Origin: Porphyra umbilicalis
Taxonomy: Eukaryota > Rhodophyta > Bangiophyceae > Bangiales > Bangiaceae
Length of the DNA: 64,000 nucleotides
Assembly: GCA_002049455.2 (NCBI GenBank)
Contig: KV918886.1
Span: forward strand, 124,001-188,000
Reading direction: 5' to 3'
The first letter of the stretch is position 1. Each line of letters begins with the position of its first letter. Positions 40,911-51,688 of this stretch are shown here, piece by piece. A model generated the notes under the pieces. That model was not told where the DNA came from. It saw only the letters and a list, made by a program, of their open reading frames with translations, and ran no database searches. A program made the translations under genes and the position numbers.

Positions 40911-42198
40911 CTGAAAACGCGTTCGCGGAAATACCCTGGACTTGTTTACAACGTGCGAAGCAGCCGCCGACGACCAGCCCACGCGAACCACCCCCCTCGC
41001 GCGGCCGCGCATCCTCGGCAAACAAGCCACCGCCAACAAGCACCGCCGCCGCCGCCGCCCACGCCGCCGCCGTCACCGCCGCGCCTCCCCCCCCAGAGAC
41101 AAGCAGACGAATATCCCCGCACCTCCAGACGTGCACACCGCCGCCGGCCTACCGTCGCACCCGTCCCGGTCGCCACGGCCGCGGCAAATGGGCGCCGCCG
41201 CCGCTGCCGCAGGCAGGCCGCCGTCAAACTCCGCGCCGCCGTCCGCCGCCGGCGCGTCGGCGGCGGTGCGCACGCCCGCTAGCGGCGGCAGCGGCGACGG
41301 TGGGGCCAGGACCACAGCCCGCCGCCGCCGCCGCCGCCGTCGCAGCCACCACCCGTCGCAGTCGCGGCGATGGCGGGCGCGACAGCGGCGGCAGCCGCGG
41401 CAGGGGAGGCGGCGGTGGCGCTGCCGGCGCCCTTCCCCGCTCCCAACGGCGGCGGAGCTCGTCCCCCATCAGACAGTGGCGGGGGCGAGGAGTTGGGGGG
41501 CACCGCAACGGGCGGGGCCCCCGTCAACGCTGCCGCCGCGTCGGCGCGGGGGCGGCGGCGCCTCGGACCATGCCACATCGCGCGCGACGGGCGGTGCGGC
41601 CGCCGGCGGGGACACCCACACGCGCGCGCGGGGGGGTGGGTGGGGCTGGTCGCCTCGTCGGCGCGGCGGCCGACCGCGCCCCGGCTGTGTTGGTCGCGGG
41701 CGGTCGCGTACGGACGCGCGCGCAACGGGTGTGTCGGGCGTGTGCGGCCGCCGCGGTGGTGACCCCGACGACAGCGGTGGTGCGGCCGTCGGCAGCTCCC
41801 GCCGGCCGTCCGGGAGCCCTCTCCTCCAGGACGATGGGTCGCGAGCGTCTGCTTGAAAATTCGAACAGAATGTGCCTTGGTTGTCCCGTGGAGCGCCATC
41901 GCCGGACTTCACCACAAAATACAGTCCACGCGTCTGACCAGATCGACGTTTCCGGGGGTCTGAACGCACCACCCTCATTCTGAGGCAACTGACCCGGACA
42001 TCCTACGAAAAGCGACGTACGGCGTCCGTATGACCGCGGCTGACATGCTACAAACGAGAAAAGCTACAGAAAGTGCTGGACGCATGTTGCGCACCGAACC
42101 ATGCCCAAAAGACCCGCAGCAGTGATCGATACACTGCGTACCGCCCGAAAAAGTGTGCACACGGGGCCAACCGCAAGTACTCCCGCGCGTGCACTGGA
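40911..42198 (+). repeat. 1.3-kb tandem unit 6 (type B, terminal)
   Basis: Type B marks throughout. Its 3' half differs from all other array units (GACACCCACACG, GCGTACGGACGCG, TTGTCCCGTGG, GAAAAGCGACG, CCATGCCCAAA). Several of these are shared with the dispersed copy at 49140-50427. One C is missing from the C run near 41085-41094. It ends in GTGCACTGG plus an A run and is followed by the 60-bp linker repeats. Confidence 0.93.
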
Positions 42199-42208
42199 AA
42201 AAAAAAAA

Positions 42209-42326
42209 GTTATGTGTGTGACCCCATGCGCATGTTGATAAGTACCCTAGACTAAAGTCCAGGGAAAAGTTATGTGTGTGACCCCATGCGCATGTTGATA
42301 AGTACCCTAGACTGAAGTCCAGGGAG
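42209..42326 (+). repeat. Tandem 60-bp linker repeat, two copies
   Basis: The unit GTTATGTGTGTGACCCCATG... is repeated with a 60-bp period (starts at 42209 and 42269), with one difference (TAAAG/TGAAG). It contains a small hairpin, CCCTAGAC-TAAA-GTCCAGGG. A third copy follows the dispersed unit at 50440, and a diverged half copy precedes that unit at about 49097-49133. A truncated unit start (GCGCGTTCGCGAAGATACCC) lies at 42349-42368. Confidence 0.88.
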
Positions 42327-42368
42327 CTTGTCTGTGTGTCCATACTGCCGGCGCGTTCGCGAAGATAC

Positions 42369-42727
42369 CCTGGCCTTGAATTTCTAAACAAACGGAAGTA
42401 AGTGTGTCCAGGTAATTCAAAGAAATGTCCAGCCAACGGCACAACGTGCGAGTGGCCTCTGTTTTTCTTTCTCTATGCATACTGTGGCTTGGCTCTTTTC
42501 GCCGTCTTTGCCCCGTGAACGACGTCCTAAGCGTCCATCACGGCGGAACAATGCTCGTCGTCACTCGGGTGGCCACCCCCAGCCCCCCTCCAAGGCAATC
42601 AGACTGCCGGAGGACACGCTGCGGGCGTGTACATCGGCCGCCCCCACCCCACTTAAAAATCGGCGGCTGACCGGCGGCAGCGTCGCCCGTGGCGGCCGCC
42701 GCCACGAGACGTGAGCGCCGCCGCCGC

Positions 42728-42769
<42 letters not shown>

Positions 42770-43436
42770 GTCCCCGAGTTGCGCTACGCTGCGGGGCGGC
42801 GAGGGTGGCGAGTGCGTGCGCGGCGGCGCGGGTGGGGGTGGTGGTGTGCGGCGGCTGCAAGGGGTTGCGGCGGCCACCACGCCAGCGACGCGCGGCAGCG
42901 CCGTGCGGCGGCGACGCGACGGTTAGCGGAGGCGGCGGCTGAGACGGCGGCCGGCTGGACCGCCAGTTGGCGCGGCAGCGCGCGCACACGAGCGATCGGC
43001 GCGGCGCGACCGCGACGTCATCGTCGTGCCGCTGCTGTGGCACCGGGGAGTGGCAAACAGAGGCCACCCCGTCCTTGCCGCCACCTCCGCGGCGCAGCCG
43101 CCGCGTCACCGCCGCCGCACTGCCGCCGACGCTACCGCCGCCGGACTGGCCGTCGCGACATCACCCCGCGCCCTCGGCCCCCCCTTGACGGAGGGGGCGC
43201 TCCGCAGGTTGCCCAGTCCGCCTCGGCAACAACCAGCGTACAGCCCAGTCCCCCCCCCCCCCCTCCCCACGCGCTCCCAGCACCACCTTCGTCCTCATCA
43301 ATCAGCTCACGAACTGTACCTTGGCAACCACCATGTCCACCACTGCCCCGCCCCCGCTCCCCCACCCAGCGCCCCACGTCTGCGACCATGAGACCCAGTC
43401 TGAAAGCCCTGGCAACTGCCCGCTCGACCGAGAGAC
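42369..43436. other. GC-rich spacer between array and Harbinger-like element
   Basis: A patch of GCC/GCT trinucleotide repeats at 42710-42770 and a 14-bp C run near 43250 stand out. Open frames on both strands look like shadows. The last 200 bp resemble parts of 48,480-48,600 on the far side of the Harbinger-like element, so that element may have inserted into an older duplicated sequence. Confidence 0.45.
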
Positions 43437-46407
43437 TAAGAGCATTCCCACCAATGTCGGGCCAACGGTGTGAAACGGTGAAATGAAACCGCTACGTGTG
43501 GCCCTGCGAGTGGTCAGTTGCCAACGGGCCAACGCGTTGCCAACGGGCAATGTAATGGGTGAAACAGAGTCGGCTACCTTTCGAAGATCTGAGCGCCGTT
43601 GGCCTTGACGTTGGTGGCCGCAGTGGGTGGTTGCCAACGAAGGACACGTATCAGCGTCGTCGCCAGTATCGAAATGAAGAGGCGTCCGTCGAATAGCTGC
43701 CGAACATGTCACGGAAAGCGTGTGAACGGAGCCCAAAGCGCCCAAATCAAGGCAATCTAGCGAGACACGTGGAGGCCTTTCGGTACCAATTTGGATCGAA
43801 TCCGCACGAGTGCGTGACGTGTGTTGCGGTCGCACCCCCTCAGGTTGTGCAAGGCCTTGGAAGCTGAGTCATCCCGGTCGAACGGTCGTTTGCGGCCACA
43901 GTCGCCTGCTGATTTGCGCTAGCGAGTGGCCCAAGAGCCGTGTGCGTGTCGCTCTCTACTGTGTGCGTTCCACCTTACGCTGAGTGGGGCGGTTTCGAAG
44001 GCGCTGGTACCCCGGTCACGGGGCTGGGCTGTCCAAAACAAGCCAGGCAGGGCCAGAAAGTGTCAATAGAGGGCACTGATCGACATCCAGGCACTTCTGA
44101 GTGCGTGTTTGTGCGATGGTGTGGGTGCTCCGTGCTGTTGTGGGCACTTTTGATACCTGTGGAAGGGGAAACGTTGACAGGCCAGGCACCAGGATCCCTG
44201 TTGACCCATGCACTGGCTCGTCAATGCATGTACGTAGCTGCTGGCTTTGATGTCCAATCGGCGCTTGTCAGCCAATACAGAGCCCACACTTCTCTTGACC
44301 CTGCCAGCGCCGCCCCCTGACCCGCCCCCGCGACCCTCCCCCGCAGTTACCCCGTCCGCAACCACACAGCAGCGTCCCGGTGGCCGGGGTACAGCCCGCA
44401 GCCACCGACAGGTGGGCAACAGACGCCTCCGCTCTGAGGACAGCGCCGGGTGGTGGCCGCCTGCGGTAGGCGGGATCGCTCTGGCCCGCGGCAGAGCCTC
44501 CGTTTGGCCACACGCGGGGGGGTTGCCACTTTCGGTCGATGCGGCTGCCGCTACGGCGGCAGCCGTCGCACTGAGTCGGGAACAGCCCGCCGGCTGTGCG
44601 CGCGAGCGCCCTCCGCCCCGCTCACCCTCACGGCGGCGCTGCTGAATGACGTGGCCGCATCATGTATCTGCGCCGTCCGCCTCGAGGGCTCCGCCCCCGA
44701 CGCGCTGGGGGAGTGCCTCTGCGCCGCAGGGGGGGGGCGATATCCAAGTTATAACCCCATTTTTCCAGTGTTATGGCTACTAAGAGGCCGTAAGGTAGAG
44801 GGACGCGACAAGCTTATGTGACAGAAAAACGCATGACAACGTACAAGAAGAAAAAGACCATCTACTGAACATGGGTGTCCCTCTTTGTTCGGCCTGGAAT
44901 GTCTGCTTCTCTGTCTCTCTGGTCTGCGAAAAAAACAACAGAATGGCACGTCATTGCGAGCACTCTCTGACAATCAGAAGGCTCCGTTTGAACTCACAGG
45001 CCCACCCTTTACTGGGGTTTGGCGGGGGGATCGGCGACGCCAGCGCGCGCGGAACCGCCCTGTGGCGGGGGTATCCGCTGGGGCGGCATCCGGGGTCCGC
45101 GGAGACTGTAGGGTTGGTCAGCGACGGCGGTGAAGGCGGCTGGGCCAGCGGAAAACTTCGCCGGGGGCCGGATTGGCGGCACTAGGAGACGGTGCGACAC
45201 GTGTGGCGGGGGCGAGGGGTGTTGGGGAGGTGGCAGCGGTGGCGGGGGCAATGGCGGACGCAGATAGCGGTGGGGACGGCTCGGGCGAGCACGGTGGCGG
45301 CGGGGGGGGGCAGACGGAGGAAATGCTGACATGGGAGGCTGAGGCCGGTCGCTGGGCGAAGAGGCAGTGACGGGCGGGGAGGCGACCAACCGCCGCTGGG
45401 GCAGGCTGCGCACTGCCCGACGGCGGCGGGGGCTTCAAGAGCTGCGGGACCGCTGGAGGCGGCTGCAGACAGCGGCAGGTGCGAGCGGGTCTGGCGGCGG
45501 CCGGTGGCTGAGGGGGAGGGGGCGGCGACGGAAAGAAGGGCGGCGGCGGGTGCGGAGGGGAGGGCGGGGGGACTGCGGCTGCTGGAGACGGGGGCAGGGG
45601 CGGCGGGGTGGGCCGACGGCGGCGGAATCGGCGGCGTCTGTTGGGGAGGCCGGCACTGACGGCGGCAGGGGCGGCGGGGGCGGTGCCAGCCAACAGCGGC
45701 GGAGGCCGGGGCGGCGATGCCGAGGGTCGTCGGCGGCGGGATCGGCGGCGGTGCGGCGGTGCCCGACGGCAGCGGTGGCGGCGGCCTCTGGGGAGGTGGG
45801 GGCGGCTGTGGCGCGGGCGGCGGTGGACGACTCCGTCGGCAGACACGGCGGGAGCGGCCGACTCCGGCGTCTGTGGCGGGGGAGCGGGGCAAGCGGGGGC
45901 GGCGGTCAGCGGCGGTTGTTATGGTTGTGGGGAGGGCGGAGCCGGCGGTCGGCCGCGGCGGGGGCGACAGCTGGGGCGAGGACGGCGGTCAAGGGCGCCG
46001 GTGGCGTCAGGAGCCCCGGTGGTCGGCGGAAGCGGGGCGGGAGGCGGCGGTCGACTCCGGATGTGGCGGCGGGGGTGGTCGACCGCTCCGGGGATGCCGG
46101 CGGGGGCGCGGAGGGCGGCAGGTGGTGGCGGCCACGGGAGCGGCGCCGACGGGGGATTCGGTCTCTGGCTGCAGCGGGGGGGACGGGGGCGGGGTGGGGG
46201 GCCGCGGTCGACGGGGGCGGCAGTCTGCGGGGGCGGTGGCGGCGGCGGTCTGCGGCGGCGGTGGAAGCGGCGACGGCGGGGGCGGCGGTCGAAGGCTACG
46301 GCGGGGGGGGTGAGCGGCGACGGTCGGGACGGAGGTAGCGGTGGTCGGCGAGGCCGGGGTTGGCGGCGGTGGTGGGAGCTGGGGCGGCGGTCGGCGGCTG
46401 CAGTGCG

Positions 46408-46752
46408 GGGGGCGGACGGCAACGGCCTCAACGTGGTCAGAGAGGGATGGCGATGATGAGGGAGGAGGCGGGGGAGGCGGTCAACGGGGACGGCGGAAGG
46501 CAGGGGTGGTGGTGTCGGCGGTCTGCGGCGGCGGGGGCAGCGGCGACGGCGGGGGCGAAGGTCGGAGGCGGCGGCGGGGGGGGCGGACGGCAACGGCCTC
46601 AACGTGGTCAGAGAGGGATGGCGATGATGAGGGAGGAGGCGGGGGAGGCGGTCAACGGGGACGGCGGAAGGCAGGGGTGGTGGTGTCGGCGGTCTGCGGC
46701 GGAGGGGGCAGCGGCGACGGCGGGGGCGAGGGTCGGAGGCGGCGGCGGGGGG
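46408..46752 (+). repeat. 171-bp minisatellite, two copies
   Basis: The block GGCGGACGGCAACGGCCTCA starts at 46411 and again at 46582, and the next ~170 bp are near identical, including AGGGATGGCGATGATGAGGG. The period is 171 bp, a multiple of three, so any frame through it stays open. It lies in the body of the Harbinger-like element. Confidence 0.88.
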
Positions 46753-47963
46753 GGCGCGCGGCGACGGTCGGGACGGGGGCGGCGGCGGTCCGCGGCGGCG
46801 AAAGCGGCGGCGGGGGCGGCGACGGCGGGGACGGTGCTCGCCTACGGCGGGGACTGTGGCAGGGGCGGGGACGACACTCGGCCGAAGCCGTGGTCGGCGG
46901 GGCCGGTGGCGGCGGTGGTCGTCGGCGGCAGGGGAGGCAGCGACGGCGGGGGCGGCGGTGGGGGCGTGGCAGTGGGGGGGCCAACGCCAGACGGCCGCGC
47001 GGGTTGCGGCGGCGCCGGCGGCCGATGGCGGCGGGGGCGGGGACGTCGGCGGCGGGAAGCGTGGCGGCAGCAGGCGGCGTTGGCAGGGACAACGGGGGAG
47101 GCCGATGACGGCGGCTGCGGCAGGGGCAGCGGGGCCGGCGACCGCGGACACCGGCGGTGGCGGACATCAGTGGCGGGGGCTGCCGGGGAGGGGCCGGCAG
47201 CGGGTGGCGGCTGCGGAGGTGAGGACGACAGGGGTGGCGGCTGCGGACGCCGGCGGGACACGGAACGGCGGCGGCCGACATCGGTGGCGACGAGGAGGCC
47301 GCCGGTCCGGGGGCGGCGCGGCCGGCGACGACCGACAGCCGCGAGGGCGGCTGCAGCCGGGGGGGACGTAGCTGACGGCGCCGGGGGCGGCGGTGACTGC
47401 GGGGATTGCGGTGTGTGGGGTGGCGGCGCCGGCCGCGGGCGAGCAAGGGTGGCTGGTGCAGTGCTGGCGGTGGTAAGGGCGGCCGTGGGCACTGCCGTGG
47501 GCCACCCCCACTGCCGTTTGGTGCGGGGGGGGGGGAGCGGGCGAGCACCGGCGCTGGCCACGGCCACCACGCGGGCACGCGTGGCGGCCTGAGCGGCCGC
47601 GTCGCAGCCTGGGGAGGGCCTGAGGCGGGGCCGCTCGGCGCAGCCCCGCCTCGTGTCCCCCCTCATTAGCGCCGATCCTCTGGGTTTTCCAGTGTCAGTG
47701 GGAACGCGCCGCGTGTCTGACAGGCCCGACACAACGTTCGGGCACGTGCCACCGCATGATTCATACGTGACACGCTCCAACGATCGGGACCCTTGGGCCG
47801 AGCTGGCACGCGGCCGTCCAGTTCCGAGAGGTACCATATTCCATCCGTGGGTGGCTGTCGAAACAAAAATATGATAAATTGGGCAATCTGAGGACAATAT
47901 GAACTGCCACATGTCACTCATTTAACCCCGTGAAACCGCGATAGACCAATCAGAGCACAGAAC

Positions 47964-48034
47964 CCGTTGGCCCCAGGGCCAACGAGTTGCCAACGGAGGC
48001 TCCGTTGGCAACTCGTTGGCCCCGGGGCCAACGG
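47964..48034. repeat. Near-perfect 71-bp palindrome with self-complementary arms
   Basis: The left arm (47964-47998) and right arm (48000-48034) match as inverted copies at 34 of 35 positions around a single G. Each arm itself begins or ends with a smaller palindrome, CGTTGGCCCC-GGGCCAACG. It is sub-terminal in the Harbinger-like element, about 180 bp from its right end, and may be a transposase-binding or cruciform-forming site. Confidence 0.9.
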
Positions 48035-48253
48035 CTCCGACCCCGAATCGGACGCAAGTACATTCGCGTTTTAACTCGCTTGACCTCCGTTGGCAACGCC
48101 GCGTGCTCGTTCGACATTGTTACCCGCCCCGAGAACTGGCCAACGGCGAATTTGAGACACGTTTCTGCAACGTGTGCCCAATATGGCGTTGGCCCGACAT
48201 TGGTGGGAATGCTCTAAACTGGGCGGCTCCGCGTCAGAATCACTTTCGCGCTT

Positions 48254-48903
48254 GCCGCGACCGCTCGGCCCGCACCGTTCAAATTCAAACGACCTCCCAC
48301 GAACGACCCCCTCTCCAGCACCCCACCTTGCCCATGCACCAAGCATCCGAAACTTACGACCCCAGACCCGCTCCACGACGGAGTAAACGCACCACCCCCC
48401 CTCACGGGTGTTTCCAACCGGAAACTGAGGCTACAACCACGCCCGCGCTCCGTGCCGGCGCGTCAGCGACAACGTCAACAACGACACATAGTGACAACCA
48501 GTTGCCGCACCCCCCCCCTCCCCACCCTCTCCCAACACCACCTCCGCCCCCATCAACCCGCAGTCAAACCGTACAGCGACAGCGGTCTTGCATCCCCCCC
48601 CGTCACCACGCCTGCAGCAGTGCGTCGCCATACCCCCATAAGAGCACGGCCACCCAAGCATCCGCTCCGCGTTAAAATCACCCCCCCGCGACCGCCGCGA
48701 CCGCTCCACCCTCTCTGTTTTCAAAATCAAACGAGCCCCTTCACCGACCCCCCTCCCCAGCACCCCCACCGTCCCCATGTACCAAGTAACCGAAACTTAC
48801 GACCACGGACCCGCCCCACGACGGCGTAAACGCACCACCCCCCCTCACGGGTGTTTCCAACCGGAAACTGAGGCGACAACCGCGTCCGCGCTCCGTGCCG
48901 GCG
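48254..48903 (+). repeat. Direct duplication of about 220 bp, 440 bp apart
   Basis: Copy 1 (about 48,254-48,477) and copy 2 (about 48,694-48,903) share CGAAACTTACGACC, CACGACGG, CACCCCCCCTCACGGGTG and TTTCCAACCGGAAACTGAGG in the same order and spacing, with point differences. No gene is seen. Between them lies C-rich sequence resembling 43,240-43,390. Confidence 0.8.
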
Positions 48904-49139
48904 ATGAAGATGAGCACAGCCTTCGCCACTTGGCACACAACCCGGTGGACGTCCACTGACACTTTCCCTCGCGAAAAAACGGAGCGCAGAGGTGACCTCC
49001 GTCCACAAGAGGCGAGCAAAGTGTCCCACGGGGGTTTTATAAGTACTCCCACAACGTGCACTAGAAGAAAAAAAAATTAGAAGGTGGGCCGCCGTTGTAG
49101 TCCGGGTATAGTACCCTTGACCTAAAGGCCAGGGAATCA

Positions 49140-50427
49140 CTGAAAACGCGTTCGCGGAAATACCCTGGACTTGCTTAGAACGTGCAAAGCAGCCGCCGAC
49201 GACCAGCCCACGCGAACCACCCCCCTCGCGCGGCCCCGCATCCTCGGCAAACAAGCCACCGCCAACAAGCACTGACCCCACCGCCGCCCACGCCGCCGCC
49301 GTCACCGCCGCGCCTCCCCCCCCCAGAGACAAGCAGACGAATATCCCCGCACCTCCAGACGTGCACACCGCCGCCGGCCTACCGTCGCACCCGTCCCGGT
49401 CGCCACGGCCGCGGCAGTTGGGCGCCGCCGCCGCTGCCGGAGTCAGGCCGCCGTCAAACTCCGCGCCGCCGTCCACCGCCGGCGCGTCGGTGGCGGTGCG
49501 CACGCCCGCTAGCGGCGGCAGCGGCGACGGTGGGGCCATCGACACCAGCCCGCCGCCGCCGCCGCCGCCGTCGCAGCCACCACCCGTCGCAGTCGCGGCG
49601 ATGGCGGGCGCGACAGCGGCGGCAGCCGCGGCAGGGGCGGCGGCGGTGGCGCTGCCGGCGCCCTTCCCCGCTCCCAACGGCGGCGGAGCTCGTCCCCCAT
49701 CAGACAGCGGCGGGGGCGAGGAGTGGGGGGGCACCGCAACGGGTGGGGCCGCCGTCAACGCTGCCGCCGCGTCGGCGCGGGGGCGGCAGCGCCTCGAACC
49801 ATGCCATACTGCGCGCGACGGGCGGTGCGGCCGCCGGCGGGGACACCGAAACGCGCGCGCGGGGAGTGAGTGGGGCTGGTCGCCTCGTCGGCGCGGCGGC
49901 CGACCGCGCGCCGGTTGTGTTGGTCGCGGGCGGTCGCGCACCGACGCGCGCGCGGGGGGTGTGTCGGGCGTGTGCGGCCGCCGCGGTGGTGACCCCGACG
50001 ACAGCGGTGGTGCGGCCGTCGGCAGCTCCCGCCGGCCGTCCGGGAGCCCTCTCCTCCAGGACGATGGGTCGCGAGCGTCTGCTTGAAAATTCGAACAGAA
50101 TGTGCCTTGGTTGTCCCGTGGAGCGCCATTGCCAGACTTAACCACAAAATACAGTCGACGCGTCTGACCAGATCGACGTTTCCGGGGGTCTGAACGCACC
50201 ACCCTCATTCTGAGGCAACTGACCCGGACATCCTACGAAAAGCGACGTACGGCGTCCGTATGACCGCGGCTGACATGCCACAAACGAGAAAAGCTACAGA
50301 AAGTGCTGGACGCAGGTTGCGCACCGAACCATGCCCAAAGGACCCGCAGCAGTGATCGATACACTGCGTACTGCCCGAAAAGGTGTGCACACGGGGCCAA
50401 CCGCAAGTACTCCCGCGCGTGCACTGG
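49140..50427 (+). repeat. Dispersed seventh copy of the 1.3-kb unit
   Basis: Full-length and in the same orientation as the array, from CTGAAAACGCGTTCGCGG to GTGCACTGGGGG plus an A run. It carries type B marks (AGAGACAAGCAGACG) and private changes (GGGGCCATCGACACC, CACTGACCCCACCGCC, GACACCGAAACG). The preceding DNA holds a diverged half linker, and a full 60-bp linker copy follows at 50440-50498. It is more diverged than the array units, so it is probably older. Confidence 0.92.
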
Positions 50428-50547
50428 GGGAAAAAAAAAGTTATGTGTGTGACCCCATGCGCATGTTGATAAGTACCCTAGACTAAAGTCCAGAGAATTG
50501 ATCACTTGTGCATAAATACAGTATGTCCAGCAAGTGGTGGTAGCGCG

Positions 50548-51680
50548 TAGGGATGTGCATCACGCCCCTTTTTGGGTGGCGGGGTGGGCGATGCACGCCT
50601 AATCACGCCCTTCTGCACGCCCCCAACATTGGCACGCCCCTCTCACGCCCCTAATGTAGCCCTCATGTTTTGACATTTACTTGATAGGCGATTCAAAGTA
50701 CCCAATACTCTTGCAATTCGTATGGTTCAAAGGACCACAAAAATGCCAGAAAACATGAAGGAAACAGCTGCATGCGATACACTCTCTTGGCCTCTGCCAC
50801 TCTGCCTTAAAGATACTTTGCAGCATCACGGGACGTCGGCTCGCCTTGCCTCCACCGGCCGCCCCTTTTCCCGCAGTCCCACCCATCTCACCGCGCACAA
50901 AGCCAGAGCAGATGGTCATCATATCATTCGCGGTCATGGCCGCGGGGGCGTCCTCGTCGCTGGGACGACCATCGTCATGTAAAGGGACGCCGGCGCCAGC
51001 CGTGGCCCATCGGGCGACCTTCTCGTTCAGGAGGCGCGTAGCTCGCCGCCGGCGCCCCCTCCATCACTGCCGTCGGCCTGGTCGTTGCCGGCCCGCGATG
51101 CATCGCATTCAACGTCCTCATTGGCGCCCGTGTCGAGGAGCCCCTCTGCGTCCTCCCAGGCTGATGACAGCAGGTGGCCGTATCTGTGCCCATCCCGCAC
51201 AGATGGCGCCCGCGCATCATGGCGTCGAGCACATTGTTTGTGGGCTCACGACGGAAAAATGGTCCCCACGCCTCATAGCGTCGAGCACCTTGTTTGTGGA
51301 CGCTACAGCCGTTCTCCCCAAAATCCCGCACGTCAGCAGTTGCAGAAGAGTTCCAAATCGGCCTCTACGACCCCGCAGAGGCCGATTTAGAACTCTGTTG
51401 CAACTGTTGCAGTGCGGGATTTTTGGGAGAACGGCTGTAGACGGAGCAGTAAGACACCGCGGTCCGAAAAAGTAACGAAGGTGGCACGGAACTGCACCGA
51501 AAAATAGTTTGTGGACTGGCGCCCCAAGAGCGTATTTGAAATGATGTACTTTTTTGCCAAGCACGCCCCAATCACGCCCCTGAAATTCTGGGCGTGCAGG
51601 GCGTGACACGCCCAAAACACGTGAAATTGCACGCCCCAGGCGTGCAATTTAGCACGCCCCGGGCGTGTTGCACAACCCTA
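50548..51680 (+). mobile_element. Non-autonomous hAT-type element, 1,133 bp
   Basis: Left end TAGGGATGTGCATCACGCCC; right end, read on the minus strand, TAGGGTTGTGCAACACGCCC. Both are flanked by the same 8 bp, GTAGCGCG (50540-50547 and 51681-51688). TAGGG-type ends with an 8-bp target duplication are diagnostic of hAT transposons by family knowledge. Sub-terminal DNA is rich in CACGCCC units in both orientations. No hAT transposase domain is visible in any frame. A second, truncated and inverted copy lies at 60123-60690. Confidence 0.92.
51303..51440. mobile_element. Small palindromic MITE nested in the hAT element
   Basis: Inverted arms CTACAGCCGTTCTCCC...AATCCCGCAC and their complement (51303-51330, 51413-51440) continue inward with CAGTTGCA, GAGTTC and AATCGGCCTCT blocks, so almost the whole 138 bp folds back. 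It is flanked by ACG (51300-51302 and 51441-51443). Alternatively it is CAGCC-ended with TA on both sides. The related hAT copy at about 60,360 lacks it, which confirms it as an insertion. Confidence 0.85.
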
Positions 51681-51688
51681 GTAGCGCG

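Larger units (their letters stand above)
43440..48214. mobile_element. 4.78-kb PIF/Harbinger-like DNA element, no transposase seen
   Basis: The ends are exact 28-bp inverted repeats beginning GAGCATTCCCACCAATG (43440-43467 and, on the minus strand, 48214-48187). They are flanked by TAA at 43437-43439 and 48215-48217. A 3-bp TWA target duplication with GAGCAT-type ends fits the PIF/Harbinger superfamily; this is known of the family, and the assignment is inferred. Sub-terminal regions are rich in GTTGGC/GCCAACG units. The body (about 45,200-47,600) is purine-skewed GGCGGCGG-like DNA. I could not find a DDE nuclease or Myb-like protein, so the element looks non-autonomous and has probably captured GC-rich DNA. 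Confidence 0.8.

Noticed and set aside
42710..42770. GCC/GCT repeat as a CRISPR-like or spacer array
   Set aside because: It is a simple trinucleotide repeat without unit-spacer structure.
45118..47592. Overlapping 240-410-codon frames in the Harbinger-like element body
   Set aside because: Every frame is open because the DNA is GGCGGCGG-like. Translations are Gly/Arg or Pro/Pro repeats without a DDE or Myb motif.
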